Source of the DNA: Lycocorax pyrrhopterus obiensis
Lineage: Eukaryota; Chordata; Aves; Passeriformes; Paradisaeidae
DNA: 64,000 nt
Reading direction: 5' to 3'
NCBI GenBank assembly: GCA_014706295.1
Contig: JACSVZ010000064.1
Location: 1 to 64,000 of the forward strand
Shown piece by piece: positions 10,017 through 19,620 of this stretch (positions are counted from its first letter, which is position 1; each line of letters begins with the position of its first letter). The notes beneath the pieces are model-generated. The model was not told where the DNA came from, searched no databases, and saw only the letters and a list, made by a program, of their open reading frames with translations. A program made the position numbers and the translations under genes.

Positions 10017-10055
10017 GGTTCGTGCCCGGCCGCAGCCCCGGCTCCTCTGCCCGTG
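10017..10055 (-). promoter_or_regulatory. RSS of VA2, 23-bp spacer
   Basis: Heptamer CACGGGC (10049-10055), spacer 10026-10048, nonamer GCACGAACC (10017-10025). Identical to the VA1 signal. Confidence 0.8.
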
Positions 10056-10877
10056 TCCCTCAGCGCGCAGTAATACACGGCCGCGTCCCCGCGCCGGGGC
10101 CGCCCGAGCCACAGCGCGCTGGAATGCCGGTCTGCCGACACCCACAGATGACCCGCAATGTCCGGCACCTCTTTGGACGCTTTCACAGTGAACGCCAAGA
10201 GTTCGGGCCCTTTGTCCGGGAGCTGACGGTACCAGTAGATATAATCGCTAGTTCCTATGTTGCGGTGTGAGCAGCTGATGTTGATGCCGGTGCCCTCAGT
10301 GGTCTCCAGTGACGGCTCCTGCTGTACCTGGCCTCTGGCCACCGCCACTGCCACGGAGAAAAGAAGAATCATTTTTCATCAGCAGCAAATGCCGTGCACG
10401 CGGACAGGGGAGAGGGCAGAGGAGGACAGATCTGAGCTAAGTGGGATATGTTCAGAGAATAAAGCATGCAGAGATTATTTCTCCAAGAATGATTGCTTGG
10501 AAATCAGAATGTGGGATATTTTGGAGAAGAGTCAGACTGCAGAAGAGGAGATTGGAATGAGGAAAAGGGGTTGGCTGCAATGAATGGGTGGGTGGATGAA
10601 TGAATGAATGAATCCATGAATGGCTAAAGAGCTGGAGTAATAAAACCGGCAAGTTCGGAGGGAATGGATTCATTAAGGAGAGAAGGGATGAGGCCGGTGG
10701 GTGAAAAAGGAGCGAGGAGTAGCAGGAGTGCCAGAGACGAATCCCGAGCCCAGTGCTGATCCCAGGCAGCCCCAGCCGCAGCCCCAGCCCCGGCCTCGGC
10801 CACCTCCACTGCCACCCCCGCGCACCGAGCAGCACCGCGGCCAGCGCCGCCAGCCCCGCGCCCCGACACCGCCGCAT
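10056..10877 (-). CDS. VA2, TCR alpha/delta V segment, family A
   Basis: Leader exon 10826-10877 (MRRCRGAG type) ends in donor GTGCGC, which lacks the usual A/G, A, G at +3 to +5. The intron is 478 nt with acceptor CTCCGTGGCAG. V exon 10056-10347 is 292 nt. It differs from VA1 in the CDR1 region (RNIGTSDYIY), in an FR2 of PDKGPELLAF, and in CDR2 (TVKASKEV). From AGHLWVSADRHSS to the RSS it matches VA1. It carries an NIS sequon at the first cysteine and ends CALRD. Open through both exons. Confidence 0.88.
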
Positions 10878-11988
10878 CCCGCTGCTCCGCCGCCCGAGCA
10901 CCGCTAATCCCGCCAGCCCCGGCTCTCTGCTGCGGCCGTGCCGCCTCCTCTCCGACGCCTCCGGCTCCGCCCCGGCCGGGCTCACACCCCGCCTCTCACG
11001 GCACCACCACAACGAGCGACACAAGAATTTTGCATTGCCAGGACCAGGACACAGCTGTGTCCCATCCCACACACCACCGACACTGCATCGGAAGCACATC
11101 CACTCCGCGATTGGCAGCCCACGGGCGGCAGGATTGCCGAGCCTCTCTCCATGCCCACACGGCACAGCTCCTCCTTTTGCCCTCTGCAGCACTGTGAGAG
11201 CGGCTGTGTCCCGGCTGGGGCGGAGGGCACGAGGGCTGCCAGCCCTGCTGAAGCCCCGCCCGTGCTGTTTGTCCTGAGTTCAACTGATCCTCCAAGCGGG
11301 AGTGAAACCGTCCTTGTTGAGCCTGAAATCAGTATCAGTGGAGCGTGAGATTTGGAGGGGCAGGAAAGGGAGGGCTCAGGAGACAGGGGCTGCATTTCAG
11401 TGCCTCTTGCCTTGAGACATCTGTAGCGGGCAGCTGCCGTCCCCACTCAGCTGCACTCAGGCTCCTTCTGGCCCTGGGAAGCTGCTGCTCTGTGCTGCTC
11501 AGGGTCAGAGCAGTGCTCAGTACCCCTGGCAGAGTCAGGAAATTCCCTCCCAAAGAGGGACACACATGCACAGACACAGGTTCGTGCACAGCAGTGTGGA
11601 GCCACACACAAATCTGTGCTTCACACGTGTCCATGCAAACGGGGCTGCTCCAAGAGCACACAAGGCAGGGACATACCTGGGAATACAAACACTCGAGGAC
11701 TCTGCTGAGGACGTGTGGGGCCAAAAGCAGCAGGGCTGGAGTGTGGAAGGACAAGGTCTCAGGCAAGCACAAGGACAATTTTTCTTTACTTCGAGACTGT
11801 GCAATGCAGAGATGAGCCAAAATAATCCAAAATACTTCCCCGAGGGAAGTGCTAGGATGGATGTAGTCAAAACCATCACACCATTGTGCAGACGTAGGGA
11901 GGTCCCTTCTGGTGAGCATCGGGATGCGCTCAGGGTCCCTTCCCCAAGCTCAGCCTCTCACAGACACATCCCCTCCCTCCCTCCCCTG
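10878..11988. other. VA2-VB3 spacer with type I family A 5' flank
   Basis: Proximal GC boxes (10905-10990) and a CCAAT box on the minus strand (ATTGG at 11110-11114) make this the cleanest example of the family A type I promoter region. The conserved A-B block follows from about 11340. No gene is seen. Confidence 0.5.
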
Positions 11989-12027
11989 GGTTGTTGCACA
12001 GTCGAGGAAGTTCCCTGCACCAGGGTG
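11989..12027 (-). promoter_or_regulatory. RSS of VB3, 23-bp spacer
   Basis: Heptamer CACCCTG (12021-12027), spacer 11998-12020, nonamer GCAACAACC (11989-11997). Confidence 0.85.
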
Positions 12028-13217
12028 TCTTGCACAGCACAGAGGTACAAGGCACTGTCAGAGACCTCCACTTCCTCCACCTGCAGGACACTGTATTTCG
12101 CCGTGGTGTTCAGATGTGTGGTGATACGGCCGCTGTGCTTGGAGCCAGGTCCTGATTGATAGGAGACCAGCTGTGGGGCTTGGCCTTTCCGCACCTGGTA
12201 CCAGAGCAAGCCATTAAAGTTACTGGTCTGGTATTTGCAGGTGGTCTGGAAGGGGTGTCTCTGCTTCACCATGACTTGTCCATCTTCCTGGGTGACTGTG
12301 ATCTGCCCCATGGTGCCTGGAAGAAAGAGAATGTCAGCAGCTCCACAGGGAAGGGCTATCGGAAGCAAAATGATGTGGATACAAAACCCTGGTGGAGAAA
12401 ATTCATTGGCTTCTAAAGAAGTCCAGTTATTTTGGGCAGAAGTTGGGAGCTCTTTGCACAGCATGACCCAAAGGAGAGCTGGGCTGTGTCCCTGCTCTGC
12501 TCCTACTGCTCAGAGGACCGGGGAACAGCCTGTCATGCCTGAACTTTGTGTGCTGGAATCAGCACACCTCCAGCAGCCTGAGGAGCCCACCGAAGTACAG
12601 CAAAAGGATTCATCCTGCTTCCCCATTCCTGCCACCTCTGAGGGCTCCTCGATCCCTGAGTACACACAATGCTGAGCTTGGAAAGAGGGAGCCCTGGTTG
12701 TGTTGCCAGCCCAGAGAACACTGGAAGCCACGGCAGAGCTGGCTCAGCCTGGAGGCAGAATGGGACACCCTGTTAACGTAATGAAATGAGAACTCTGAGG
12801 CGCCTGGAGCGGGTTTGACAGGATCTGGGGATTTACATTAAAATGGAAGCAATATGGGGCGGCAGAGACAGCTGAGATTTCCTGTGGTGACTGCAGGAGG
12901 ACCAGAAGAGAGAGGCACAGGGAGATGGATAGAAGGCAAGAGAAAAGACAGTGAAGGACTCTGAGGTTTCTCTTCTCTCCCTTCCCTTTTCCTTTACAAA
13001 TCTAAGAGCTTCTTGAGCAAACACTTGCAAAACCACAAATAGAAGCAGAGATTTCTCAGCCTTTTCCCTCTCTTCAGTCTTATTTCCCCACACGGTCCTG
13101 GTATGGCTTTTGAGGTTTTCCTGGGGGGAAGAAGAAGAAGGGTGCCTTGGGGAAAAGCCAGGACTTACCCAGGAGCTGGCCCAGGAAGACCGTGAGGATG
13201 AGATAGGCGAGGTGCAT
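12028..13217 (-). CDS. VB3, TCR alpha V segment, family B
   Basis: Leader exon 13169-13217 has donor GTAAGT. The intron is 852 nt and V exon 12028-12316 is 289 nt. It shares the QTSNFNG CDR1 region and [15 protein letters not shown]2 region with VB2. It differs mainly at the mature start ([13 protein letters not shown] instead of [13 protein letters not shown]). Both cysteines, FR2 WYQ and the CAVQD end are present. Open and probably functional. The spacer upstream of it carries the solo LTR. Confidence 0.9.
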
Positions 13218-15776
13218 GCCGAGACCAAGCTGCGTGTTTGCTGAGTGAGGGAGAGTCAGAAACCACCTCCCAGCCCCGAGATAACAGAGCTGCCGGAAAC
13301 GACTCTCTGCGGGCAGCAAAGGAAGCACCGCCGGGTCGGAGGCGGGGGGGCAGAGAAATGACCTGTCCTTCCAGTGCCTGAAATGCTCCTTCTGGGTTTC
13401 TCCCTCCTCCAGCAGCTGCCCCCGTGCCTCCCTCAGCCATTGGCGTTCTGACCATTCCGTGCCTCTGGGGCCTCAGCCATGGGAAGGGGCTGTTCCCTCC
13501 CAGCTCGCAGTGGAGTCCTCACCTCCCCAGCTGGAATCACCAGCTCTGCTGCACACCCAGTGCTGGGCATTTGGGAGGTCAGGGGCTTCTTCCCCAATGA
13601 GGTTTCTCATCTTCCCTTGCTGTCCTCAGCTCTCTGGGGTCATTGCTATTTCCTCTGGGAACAGGAGACTCCTCTGTCTCTGCCGCTTCTCCCCTGCCCT
13701 TCTTCATCCTGCCTGGTACAAACGCCTCTCTCCCATGTCCCTTACTCCCACCCCCTTTTCCAGGTCAACTCCAGAGCGATCCCATATTGGTTATTTTGGT
13801 TTACACCAAAACAGGTTTTTCACAAAAAACCTCTACAATGAGGAGAACCATGATGCAGGTAATGATAGTGGTTGTAATAGGAACATTCTCATGCAAGTGT
13901 TGCACCTCTCCACGGATTAGAAGGAGGTTTCTAGAGAAGTGCAGGGTCCACAGGTTATCACAGATTTTCCAGGTGAAAGCTTACCCTGTTATGGGCTCCT
14001 TCGAAGATTGTGCCTTCTTAGGCTGCAGAGCAGACATGAGATGGTAAGAGATGTACAGGGAGATGAGGATTCTTCTCAGCATTTGTGCTGGGTCTTGAAA
14101 CTTACAATGGTTCTTGCTGATGCCAGAGACACATCACTGCAGTCTCTCCTTTCCTGGCGCTTGTGTCTCCTCTCTCATCATCTCTAACCCTTTGTCTCTG
14201 ACAGAGCTCAGCCTGAGCCAATTCACAGCCACAGCCGCTGTTTCCTAAAGGCCCATCAGTTAGAGGTTGCTGAGCTCGGAGCTCCCTCCTTCTCTCCCTT
14301 ATCACCTTCTGCCAGATTGGTGTCATTGTCTGCTTTGTTTGTCACTTTCCCTTTTCTTTGTTCTTCCCTTGGAAAGGGAAATGGGCATGATGTGAGCCTT
14401 AGAGAACCAGATGTGAGTGCTAAAAGCCTGGCTGCAGAGAGATTTCTCAGTTTTCTGACAGTGTCTGTGTGAAAGCTTTGCTTTCTCACAGATGCTATAG
14501 GAGAAGACTTGAGAGATTTTGTAAACTATGGTATTGTTATGATACCAAGGAGAAAATATCTGAAGTAAGTGTTGTTGGGTTCAGCCAAGCCCTCTGGGGA
14601 GTGGTTGGTCAGTGAACCAATAACCTTATGTCGGTATCCAGCGTGCTAAGGTATATAAGCGAATTCGTAAAGTAATAAATTGTCGGTTTCTTCTCGTACT
14701 AAACCATCCATGTCGCTTTATTCCTCAGTCTTTGCTCGCTAGCAACAACCAGACAGCCTTGCCTTTCACCTGCCCTGACAGTGGCCTCTGCTGAACTTGC
14801 TCAAGTGAGGGAGCTCCTGAAGATGCTGAAAGGCTGCTGTCCACAAAGGAAATGGGGTCTCTAGAGCAAGTCTCTGGAGGGAAACCTCATGTGCAGCTTG
14901 GTCTTTCAAGTGTCTCCTTCCAACACTTGCAGCATTGCTAAATCTGCTTTTCAGGATGCGTGAGAAGTGACAAACGTGAAGGAAAAGTGACCAATGAGTT
15001 TCAGGTGGAAGGCGGGTGTGACAGAGCCCTCCGATGATTTGAAATGCTCCTCTACTCCAACAGATTCATTGTTTTCCCTCCCAGATATTCTACTGTTTCA
15101 CTGAGGTGTTGAATCCTCTCACGGCTGTTTGTGGACACCAGAGGATTAGAATCAAACGTAGTGAACTGAATTCCAGCCTCAGGTGGGATTCAAAGCACAC
15201 CTTCCTTACACATCCAGATTGGAACGGTGCTTCTCATCCACGTTCCAGGACGTGTCAGAGACATTTCACCAGGGACAGAGATGGAGATTTTCCTGTCACC
15301 TCAGAAAGACTCCCTGCAAACATCTCTCATGCTGTGACCCACTGAGATGACAGCACTCCATTTATCAGACCATGTGTGCCTGTCAGTGCAGCTGCTTTGC
15401 CAGCTCCCAGCACAGATGCTGGCCTCAAGGCCCAGCTCTTTGCTCTGCAAAGCAGGCTGAGAATAGCAACGGACGTGCCCAGAGGGCCAAAGGCCGTGCC
15501 AGAGGCGCAGCCCGCAGCAGTTTCCTGCCGGGCAGAGGAGGCAGAGGCACGGAGGGCAGGCCGCGCAGTGTGTGCCGAGTGTGTAAGCGCAGCAGGCAGG
15601 CTGTGCGAGCCGTGTGTCCGGCGGCCGTGCGGGGCCGTGCCGGGCGCGGTGTGCGCGGGGCCGCTGCAGAGGAAGGAGCTGCGGAGCCGCCTGAGGCCCG
15701 GCGGGCGGAGCGGCAGCGCCCCCTGCTGGCCGCGGCCGGCGCTGTGGCCCCGGCCCCGCCCGGCCCCGCCCGCGGC
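13218..15776. other. VB3-VA3 spacer with solo LTR
   Basis: 13218-14411 is the B 5' flank, with a 7-G tract near 13344. The LTR follows at 14412-14747, then the A 3' flank from 14754 and the GC-rich block from about 15530. No gene is seen. Confidence 0.6.
14412..14747 (+). mobile_element. Solo LTR, class II ERV-like, copy 2
   Basis: 336 bp, flanked by ACCAGA (14406-14411 and 14748-14753). It sits at the same site as copy 1 and shares with copies 3 and 4 the variants ataagcgaattc and aaaccatcc, which separate it from copy 1. Confidence 0.9.
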
Positions 15777-15815
15777 GGTTCGTGCCCGGCCGCAGCCCCG
15801 GCTCCTCTGCCCGTG
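15777..15815 (-). promoter_or_regulatory. RSS of VA3, 23-bp spacer
   Basis: Heptamer CACGGGC (15809-15815), spacer 15786-15808, nonamer GCACGAACC (15777-15785). Confidence 0.8.
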
Positions 15816-16633
15816 TCCCTCAGCGCGCAGTAATACACGGCCGCGTCCCCGCGCCGGGGCCGCCCGAGCCACAGCGCGCTGGAATGCCGGTCTGCCGACA
15901 CCCACAGATGACCCGCAATGTCCGGCACCTCTTTGGACGCTTTCACAGTGAACGCCAAGAGTTCGGGCCCTTTGTCCGGGAGCTGACGGTACCACTGGAT
16001 CGTTTCGCCAGTCCGTATGTTTCGGTGTGAGCAGCTGATGTTGATGCCGGTGCCCTCGGTGGTCTCCAGTGACGGCTCCTGCTGTACCTGGCCTCTGGCC
16101 ACAGCCACTGCCTCGGAGAAAAGAAGAATCACTTTCAAAGGCAAATGCCGTGCACGCGGACAGAGGAGAGGGCAGAGGAGGACAGATCTGAGCTAAGTGG
16201 GATATGTTCTGAGAATAAATCATGGAGCGATTATTTTTCCGAGACTGATTGCTTGGAAATCAGAATGTGGGATATTTTGGAGAAGAGTCAGACTGCAGAA
16301 GAGGAGATTGGAATGAGGAAAAGGGATTGGCTGCAATGAATGGGTGGGTGGATGAATGAATGAACGGATCCATGAATGGCTAAAGAACTGGAGTAATAAA
16401 ACCGGCAAGTTCGGAGGGAATGGATTCATTAAGGAGAGAAGGGATGAGGGCAGTGGGTGAAAAAGGAGCGAGGAGTAGCAGGAGTGCCAGAGACGAATCC
16501 CGAGCCCAGTGCTGATCCCAGGCAGCCCCAGCCGCAGCCCCAGCCCCGGCCTCGGCCACCTCCACTGCCACCCCCGCGCACCGAGCAGCACCGCGGCCAG
16601 CGCCGCCAGCCCCGCGCCCCGACACCGCCGCAT
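15816..16633 (-). CDS. VA3, TCR alpha/delta V segment, family A
   Basis: Leader exon 16582-16633 has donor GTGCGC, the intron is 474 nt, and V exon 15816-16107 is 292 nt. It is nearly the same as VA2 except for the CDR1 region (RNIRTGETIQ), a clustered change in the antigen-contact loop while FR2 and CDR2 stay the same. It ends CALRD and is open throughout. Its 5' flank is type II (ccgccgccgccagctccgcccc), and the next upstream gene is VA4, not a B gene. Confidence 0.88.
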
Positions 16634-17150
16634 CCCGCTGCTCCGCCGCCCGAGCACCGCTAATCCCGCCAGCCGGGGCTCTCTGCTGCGGCCGTGCCGC
16701 CTCCTCTCCCCTCCGCCTCCACTCCTCTGCTCTCCTCTCCGCCGCCGCCAGCTCCGCCCCGGGGCTGAGCCCTGCGCCGACGCCGCTCGGGCTCTCGTCG
16801 AGTCCTGGCGGGGAACGGGAGGGAGGCGAGAGCGGTGGGAGTGGGGCGGCGGTCGGGTCTCTGCACTTCGGAGGCGGCGGGGCCGAGGTGGGTGTCAGGG
16901 GATCGGGCTGGTATCGTGGAGCTCAAGATTGACAGTCCATGTGCTCCTTTCACTCCCATAATCTGTTTCCTCACATCCCCTCTTTGCTGTCACCTGGCGA
17001 ATCCTGAATTGTCCTTCAGGGCATTCAAAAGAAATCCACTCACGTGGATACAGGAGGTGGACAGGAACCCTCGGTCTGTCTCCCTGTCCACAAATCCAAC
17101 CTGATTCAGCACAGGGGATAGTAACTGTGCACTGGCCTGGAGAGACATGT

Positions 17151-17190
17151 CTGTGTGTGTGTGTGTCTGTGTGTGTGTGTGTGTGTGTGT
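17151..17190. repeat. (GT)n microsatellite
   Basis: About 40 bases of GT with one interruption (gtct). The counterpart near 44643-44662 is shorter. Confidence 0.95.
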
Positions 17191-17511
17191 GAGCACTTGC
17201 AGCCATGCTGAGGCTCTCCCAGCATTCCAAACGGAATTAAGCTAAGAATCCAAACTTGGGTGAAACCATCCTTGTTGGGGCCTGCAGTTGGCAGCGGGAG
17301 AGCGTGATGCTTAGAGCAGCTGGAAAAGGAGGGCTCAGGAAGCCGGGACTGCATTTCAGCGCCTCTTCCCTGGACAAATCTCCTGCAGGCTGCTACATCA
17401 CTGTTCAACTGCACCCAGGCTCCTTCTGAATCTGGGAAAATGCTGCTCTGTGATGCTTAGGGCAGAGCAGTGGACAGTGTCTCCAGTGTGATCAATGCAT
17501 TTCACCTGTTG

Positions 17512-17514
<3 letters not shown>

Positions 17515-17554
<40 letters not shown>
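17515..17554. repeat. (AC)n microsatellite
   Basis: About 40 bases of AC. Counterparts are at 44987-45028 and 47029-47070. Confidence 0.95.
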
Positions 17555-17557
<3 letters not shown>

Positions 17558-18754
17558 GCATGGGCTCCTGGAGGCTCCTGCACATTGGTGTGGATTTGTG
17601 CATGAATTTGTGCTCCCACATGGATTCCTGTGGACCCTGGCTGCACAGAAGCGTACACAAACCAGGAACACAGGCAAGAACACAACCAAGTATGGACGCT
17701 GCTGAGGACACCTGGGAACAATTGTGGCAGGGCTGGAGCCTTGTGGGGAAGGACAAGGAGTCAGGCAAGGCCATGGCATAGTTTGTGTACTCACAGGCTG
17801 AACAGAGGGTAAGATATCAAACAAGGCCTGAATACTTTCCTGAAGGCAGTTTTAACAGGACGGGGTCAAAACCAGCTGCCCAATGCCCACATGTGGGGAG
17901 GCAAAACCCATTGACCATCCGGGTGAGCTGAGGAGTGAAGAAGGGAGGGCATACATGTAAGTGTGTGGGAATAGATATGTGTTGGGATGTACTTTATGTG
18001 TGCACATCTCTGTACAGGAACGTTCACGTAGATGTGCGTGCGAAGACTTGGGTGCAGGAGCAGAAACAGGAGTGAGCATGTGTGTTTGCATATCTGTGGG
18101 TACACGCCGGAAGGAGAAGTGTCTGTGCCTGGGGCAACGTGTATGCACACACCTCTCCCTAAATGCAGAGGCATGAGTCACTCTTCGGGTGTGTGCAAGC
18201 TCCAGAGTTTGTTTGTGGTACCATGAACTTGTGTATGTGCAAATGGATGGATGAGTTCTTTAATTACTTCTTCTTCTACTCTGGGTGCTGCTTTATTCCC
18301 AGAAAGGCTTCAGGGAGGCTCAGGGATGGGATGGAACTGGGGAGAAGCGACACCAGTTAAAATGAGGACAAATAGGCATTGGGTGTGTCAGCCTTTTCCC
18401 TGTCATTTGTCAGCAGGTCCCCTTCCTCACCGAGCAACGAGCCAGCATCTCCTGAGCCTTCCTTTGGCTGCCAATAGGCCCAGAAATACCTTCCCTGATT
18501 CCCTTGACCCTACCTGCAGTTTTCCTCTCCAGCAGAATTGTGCACGTTGCAGGGGAGCAGCCTTGTGCCCGGAGGAGTCTCCCGCGGAAGGCCAGCCCGT
18601 GTGCTGGGCCCGTGGTCGCTCCCGGCCGGGGTCCCGCGGGTCCAGCGCGCGGCTCGGTCCCTGCCCCGCCCGGCGGCGCGAGCCGGGAGCGGAGCGGCCC
18701 CTGCTGGCCGCGGCCGGCGCTGTGGCCCCGGCCCCGCCCGGCCCCGCCCGCGGC

Positions 18755-18793
18755 GGTTCGTGCCCGGCCGCAGCCCCGGCTCCTCTGCCCGTG
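18755..18793 (-). promoter_or_regulatory. RSS of VA4, 23-bp spacer
   Basis: Heptamer CACGGGC (18787-18793), spacer 18764-18786, nonamer GCACGAACC (18755-18763). Same as in other A genes although the V body is divergent. Confidence 0.8.
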
Positions 18794-19620
18794 TCCCTCA
18801 GCGCGCAGTAATACACGGCCGCGTCCCCGCGCCGGGGCCGCCCGAGCCACAGCGCGCTGGAATGCCGATCTGCCGACACCCACAGATGACCCTCTGGCTC
18901 CAGCACCGGTTTTATGCCTCGGACAGCCGTTGCTATCAGCTGGAGTGGTTGGTCGGGGAATTGACGATACCAATGAGTAGAGTCTGCAGTAATTTTGGGG
19001 TGCAAGCAAGTGAGGTTCAGGCCGGTGCCCTCGGTGGTCTCTGCCCACGGCCTCTGCTGCACTTGGTCTGTGTCTGCAGCCACTGCTGGGAAAGAAGGAA
19101 GAAAAGACAAAGACCGTCAACTCCGTGCCATTCTGAGTGCTCTTTTGCCAGACGGAGTCAGGAACAGTGTCCACAAGGCAGAGCCAGACTGGACGTGAAT
19201 ATGAGGGAATTCGAAATTCATGCATGCAGAGATCAGGCAGAAGTCAGGTCCACACATGCACGGATGGGTAGAGAAAGGAGGAGTTAAAGTGAAGAACAGA
19301 ATGCTGTATTCAGGGCAAAAAGAAATGCTGAACGTACAGGGCAAAATATAGGTGTATGGAAAAGCAGGCACACATGCAAGCAGGATATACCGACACAAAT
19401 TATGAAGACTTCTCGGGGTAAGAGAGGGCAGACAGGCAGGGAGAGGGAAAGAGTTGAGGAGGAGCGGGAACAGCCCGCGCCAGTCTCCCTGGGGAATGCG
19501 CCAGTCTCCCTGGGGAATACCCCAGCCCCAGCTCCAGCCCCGGCGCCCACCGTGTCAAACCCACGCACCGAGCAGCACCGCGGCCAGCGCCGCCAGCCCC
19601 GTGCCCCGACACCGCCGCAT
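18794..19620 (-). CDS. VA4, divergent family A (A-prime) TCR V segment
   Basis: Leader exon 19569-19620 (MRRCRGTG) has donor GTGCGT, and the intron is 486 nt. V exon 18794-19082 is 289 nt, one codon shorter than other A genes. The acceptor is a CAGCAG pair; the second AG keeps homology with the family, while the first would add one codon. The first half is unlike other A genes: QVQQRPWAETTEG, an NLT sequon before LTCLHPKITADS, and FR2 WYRQFPDQPLQLI, then a CDR2 region TAVRGIKPVLEP. From GHLWVSADRHSS through the RSS it is family A sequence again. Open and probably functional. It lacks a paired B gene. Confidence 0.87.

Larger units (their letters stand above)
16634..18754. other. VA3-VA4 spacer, B-less, with dinucleotide repeats
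   Basis: 16634-16920 is a type II A 5' flank. 17270-17900 is a diverged homologue of the A-B block: the run from gggctcaggaagccgggactgc onward parallels the 5.98-6.5 kb block. No B V exon follows it, because the sequence passes into unrelated DNA after about 17920. Two CA/GT tracts lie within. The segment recurs at 44.4-46.2 and 46.8-48.3 kb. No gene is seen. Confidence 0.6.

Noticed and set aside
17515..17554. AC/GT tracts as possible regulatory Z-DNA elements
   Set aside because: Ordinary microsatellites present at equivalent sites in each copy; nothing beyond repeat content supports a function.
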